Assembly: GCA_021532125.1 (NCBI GenBank)
Contig: JADYUX010000007.1
Coordinates: 27,509 to 91,508 of the forward strand
DNA from: Arcanobacterium haemolyticum
GTDB taxonomy: Bacteria > Actinomycetota > Actinomycetes > Actinomycetales > Actinomycetaceae
Length of the DNA: 64,000 bases
Direction of reading: 5' to 3'
Shown here piece after piece: positions 62,632 through 64,000 of the stretch. Position 1 is the first letter of the stretch, and each line of letters begins with the position of its first letter. The position numbers and the translations under genes are program-made. The notes beneath the pieces are model-generated. The model worked only from the letters and a program-made list of their open reading frames with translations. It was not told the DNA's origin and did no database searches.

Positions 62632-64000
62632 CTAAGCCGAGCGTTCGTCGCCAAGCCTCATCCACGCATCCGTACGCGTACGCCGGTACATCGTCGCCCC
62701 ACGAGCCGCCATAAAGACAACCGCATACGCCACCCACAAAACAATCTGACCAACGCTCCCCGATGCCCACAATTGCAACGCAACAGCACACGGCGCAAAA
62801 ACAACAAGCGACACAAACATGTACGTCGCGAGCTTGGCCGTATCTCCCGCGCCGATCAACACACCATCAAGCATGTACGCCACAGAAGCTAGAGGAAGCG
62901 CGACAGCGACAACCCACAGAGTTTGAGTAGCAAGCCAGCGAACATCTGCTTCTGTACTCATGACCCGCGGAAGAACCGGGCTCAACACCAGCACCAACAC
63001 GCCAAGCCACGACCCATACCACAACCCCCTATTCAGGCAGCGCGCAAGCACAGCATGAACACGCGGCTTATCACCCGAACCGAGGCTCTGACCCACAAGA
63101 ATCTGCGCCGCCGTCGCAAGAGCATCAAGACCATAAGCGGCAAAATTCCACACACTCATCGTGATCTGATTCGACGCGAGCGCCACCGTACCCATATGCG
63201 TCGCCGACGAAATCTGCAACAAAATCGCAATCCGCAGACACACAGTCCGCACGATCAACGGCCCCGCACTACGCAGCGAAGCAAGCACACCCGCGCCGCT
63301 AGGCGTCACTTTTGCGCCATAACGACGAGCCTTCGACACAACAACGCCACACATCGCAACAGCCATCGCCGTCTGAGCAAGCGCCGTACCGTAACCCGCG
63401 CCCGCAATCCCCAACGAAGCAACGTAAATAAAAACGTAGTTCAGAGGGGCATTAAGGAGGGCGCCAGCCGTCGTGACATAGAGCGGCGTCGTCGTATCAC
63501 CCAAGCCGCGCAGCGTTCCCGTTGCCGCCAACACAATGAGCATCCCCGGCATGCCAAACGACGAAGCCCGCACATACGAGATTCCCTGGACGAGAACATC
63601 AGGGTCAGGATGAAAGAGGGAAAGGACCGGACCAGCGAACGCAAAAGCCCACACACCCAGGCCAACCCCAAGAGCAGCCGCAAGCCACATCCCATCGATT
63701 CCCTGACGCAGCGCCGCATCAGGCTTACCCGCACCAAAAAGGCGGGCAGTCGCAGCCGTCGTCGCGTACGCCAGGAAAATACACAGCCCGACGATCGTCG
63801 TGAGAACCGTCGACGACAACGACAGCCCGGCCAACTCAGCCGTCCCCAAATGGCCGACCATCGCCGAATCAATAGCGACGAGGAGCGGTTCAGCGAGAAG
63901 TGACCCGAGCGCCGGGAGAGCGAGCTTACGAATGGAGGTGTCGATGTCGTGCGGGGTGGTGGATGCGGGCGTGGTAGTGGATGTGGGGGTGGTGGTGGAT
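62632..64000 (-). CDS. MATE family efflux transporter, 5' end outside the window
   Basis: Over 450 residues visible. The frame stays open to the window edge: upstream of the internal Met at 63861 it reads DTSIRKLALPALGSLLAEPLLVAIDSAMVGHLG, the conserved MATE N-terminus, preceded by a Ser/Thr/Pro stretch with no start codon, so the gene begins beyond 64000. About twelve helices; landmarks are GAGKPDAALRQGIDGMWLAAALG, ATGTLRGLGDTTTPLYVT and LDGVLIGAGDTAKLATYM. It belongs to the DinF-like branch, exporting drugs or metabolites with Na+ or H+. A terminator lies about 50 bp past its stop. Confidence 0.93.
   Translation of the reverse strand, partial: STTTPTSTTTPASTTPHDIDTSIRKLALPALGSLLAEPLLVAIDSAMVGHLGTAELAGLSLSSTVLTTIVGLCIFLAYATTAATARLFGAGKPDAALRQGIDGMWLAAALGVGLGVWAFAFAGPVLSLFHPDPDVLVQGISYVRASSFGMPGMLIVLAATGTLRGLGDTTTPLYVTTAGALLNAPLNYVFIYVASLGIAGAGYGTALAQTAMAVAMCGVVVSKARRYGAKVTPSGAGVLASLRSAGPLIVRTVCLRIAILLQISSATHMGTVALASNQITMSVWNFAAYGLDALATAAQILVGQSLGSGDKPRVHAVLARCLNRGLWYGSWLGVLVLVLSPVLPRVMSTEADVRWLATQTLWVVAVALPLASVAYMLDGVLIGAGDTAKLATYMFVSLVVFAPCAVALQLWASGSVGQIVLWVAYAVVFMAARGATMYRRTRTDAWMRLGDERSA

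Noticed and set aside
62632..63861. Complete MATE gene starting at Met 63861
   Set aside because: The frame continues upstream with the conserved MATE N-terminal sequence and no start codon before the window edge, so the gene is partial.

Overview
The window is the replication-origin region of an actinobacterial chromosome with a moderately high G+C content. Gene order supports this: rpmH-rnpA-yidD-yidC-jag-rsmG on the minus strand, facing dnaA-dnaN-recF-dciA-gyrB-gyrA-DUF3566 on the plus strand, then tRNA-Ile, a DLW-39 type micro-protein and tRNA-Ala. CrgA, the fhaA-fhaB-pstP-rodA-pbpA-pknB cell-wall cluster, a class E sortase and a polyphosphate glucokinase are also actinobacterial. LuxS, LPxTG-type surface proteins and the compact layout suggest Actinomycetaceae (Arcanobacterium/Trueperella/Actinomyces relatives). 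That is an inference from gene content; no 16S gene is present.

Layout. 1-1348: non-coding DNA with seven perfect parS cores, partly arranged as degenerate tandem repeats; parA/parB probably lie just left of the window. 1349-6000: rsmG, an AT-rich pair of unrecognised exported/membrane genes (2207-3142), then jag, yidC, yidD, rnpA, rpmH. 6000-17850: dnaA promoter with DnaA boxes, dnaA, a 1-kb dnaA-dnaN spacer that is the probable oriC, then dnaN to gyrA and DUF3566. 18027-18363: the two tRNAs with the DLW-39 gene between them. 18364-20967: accessory island, a single AlbA_2 (Schlafen-like)/winged-helix gene exactly bracketed by two 180-bp direct repeats full of CTACTCT operators. 20968-31195: pepC, a lipoprotein, a small winged-helix gene behind helically phased iterons, asparaginase, MTA/SAH deaminase, ppgK, an AcuI-type reductase, a helical-repeat membrane protein, cyclophilin and rhomboid. 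31195-41655: a DnaA-box cluster, crgA, sortase E, a small membrane protein, pabA/trpG, and the kinase/phosphatase/FHA/PBP operon. 41656-64000: an LPHTG surface protein, a two-TM protein, a P-type ATPase, tRNA-Leu, a highly asymmetric ABC exporter pair, a zinc macrodomain/DsbA-like pair, RNase HI, oligopeptidase B, an SAH nucleosidase fused to DNA-binding-like repeats and overlapping luxS, a PAP2-like protein lacking its catalytic histidine, and a MATE exporter cut by the window end.

How it works together. The first 18 kb holds the origin, its initiator and clamp, the helicase-loader candidate DciA, the gyrase that relaxes the new forks, and the parS sites used to segregate the origin. The 33-42 kb block couples Ser/Thr phosphorylation to septal or elongation wall synthesis. 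The 58-60 kb block recycles S-adenosylhomocysteine and makes AI-2.

The least explained items are the repeat-bracketed AlbA_2 gene with its operator array, the nucleosidase/DNA-binding-repeat fusion, the phased iterons at 23.1 kb, the dense parS array, and several enzymes whose catalytic residues are missing.
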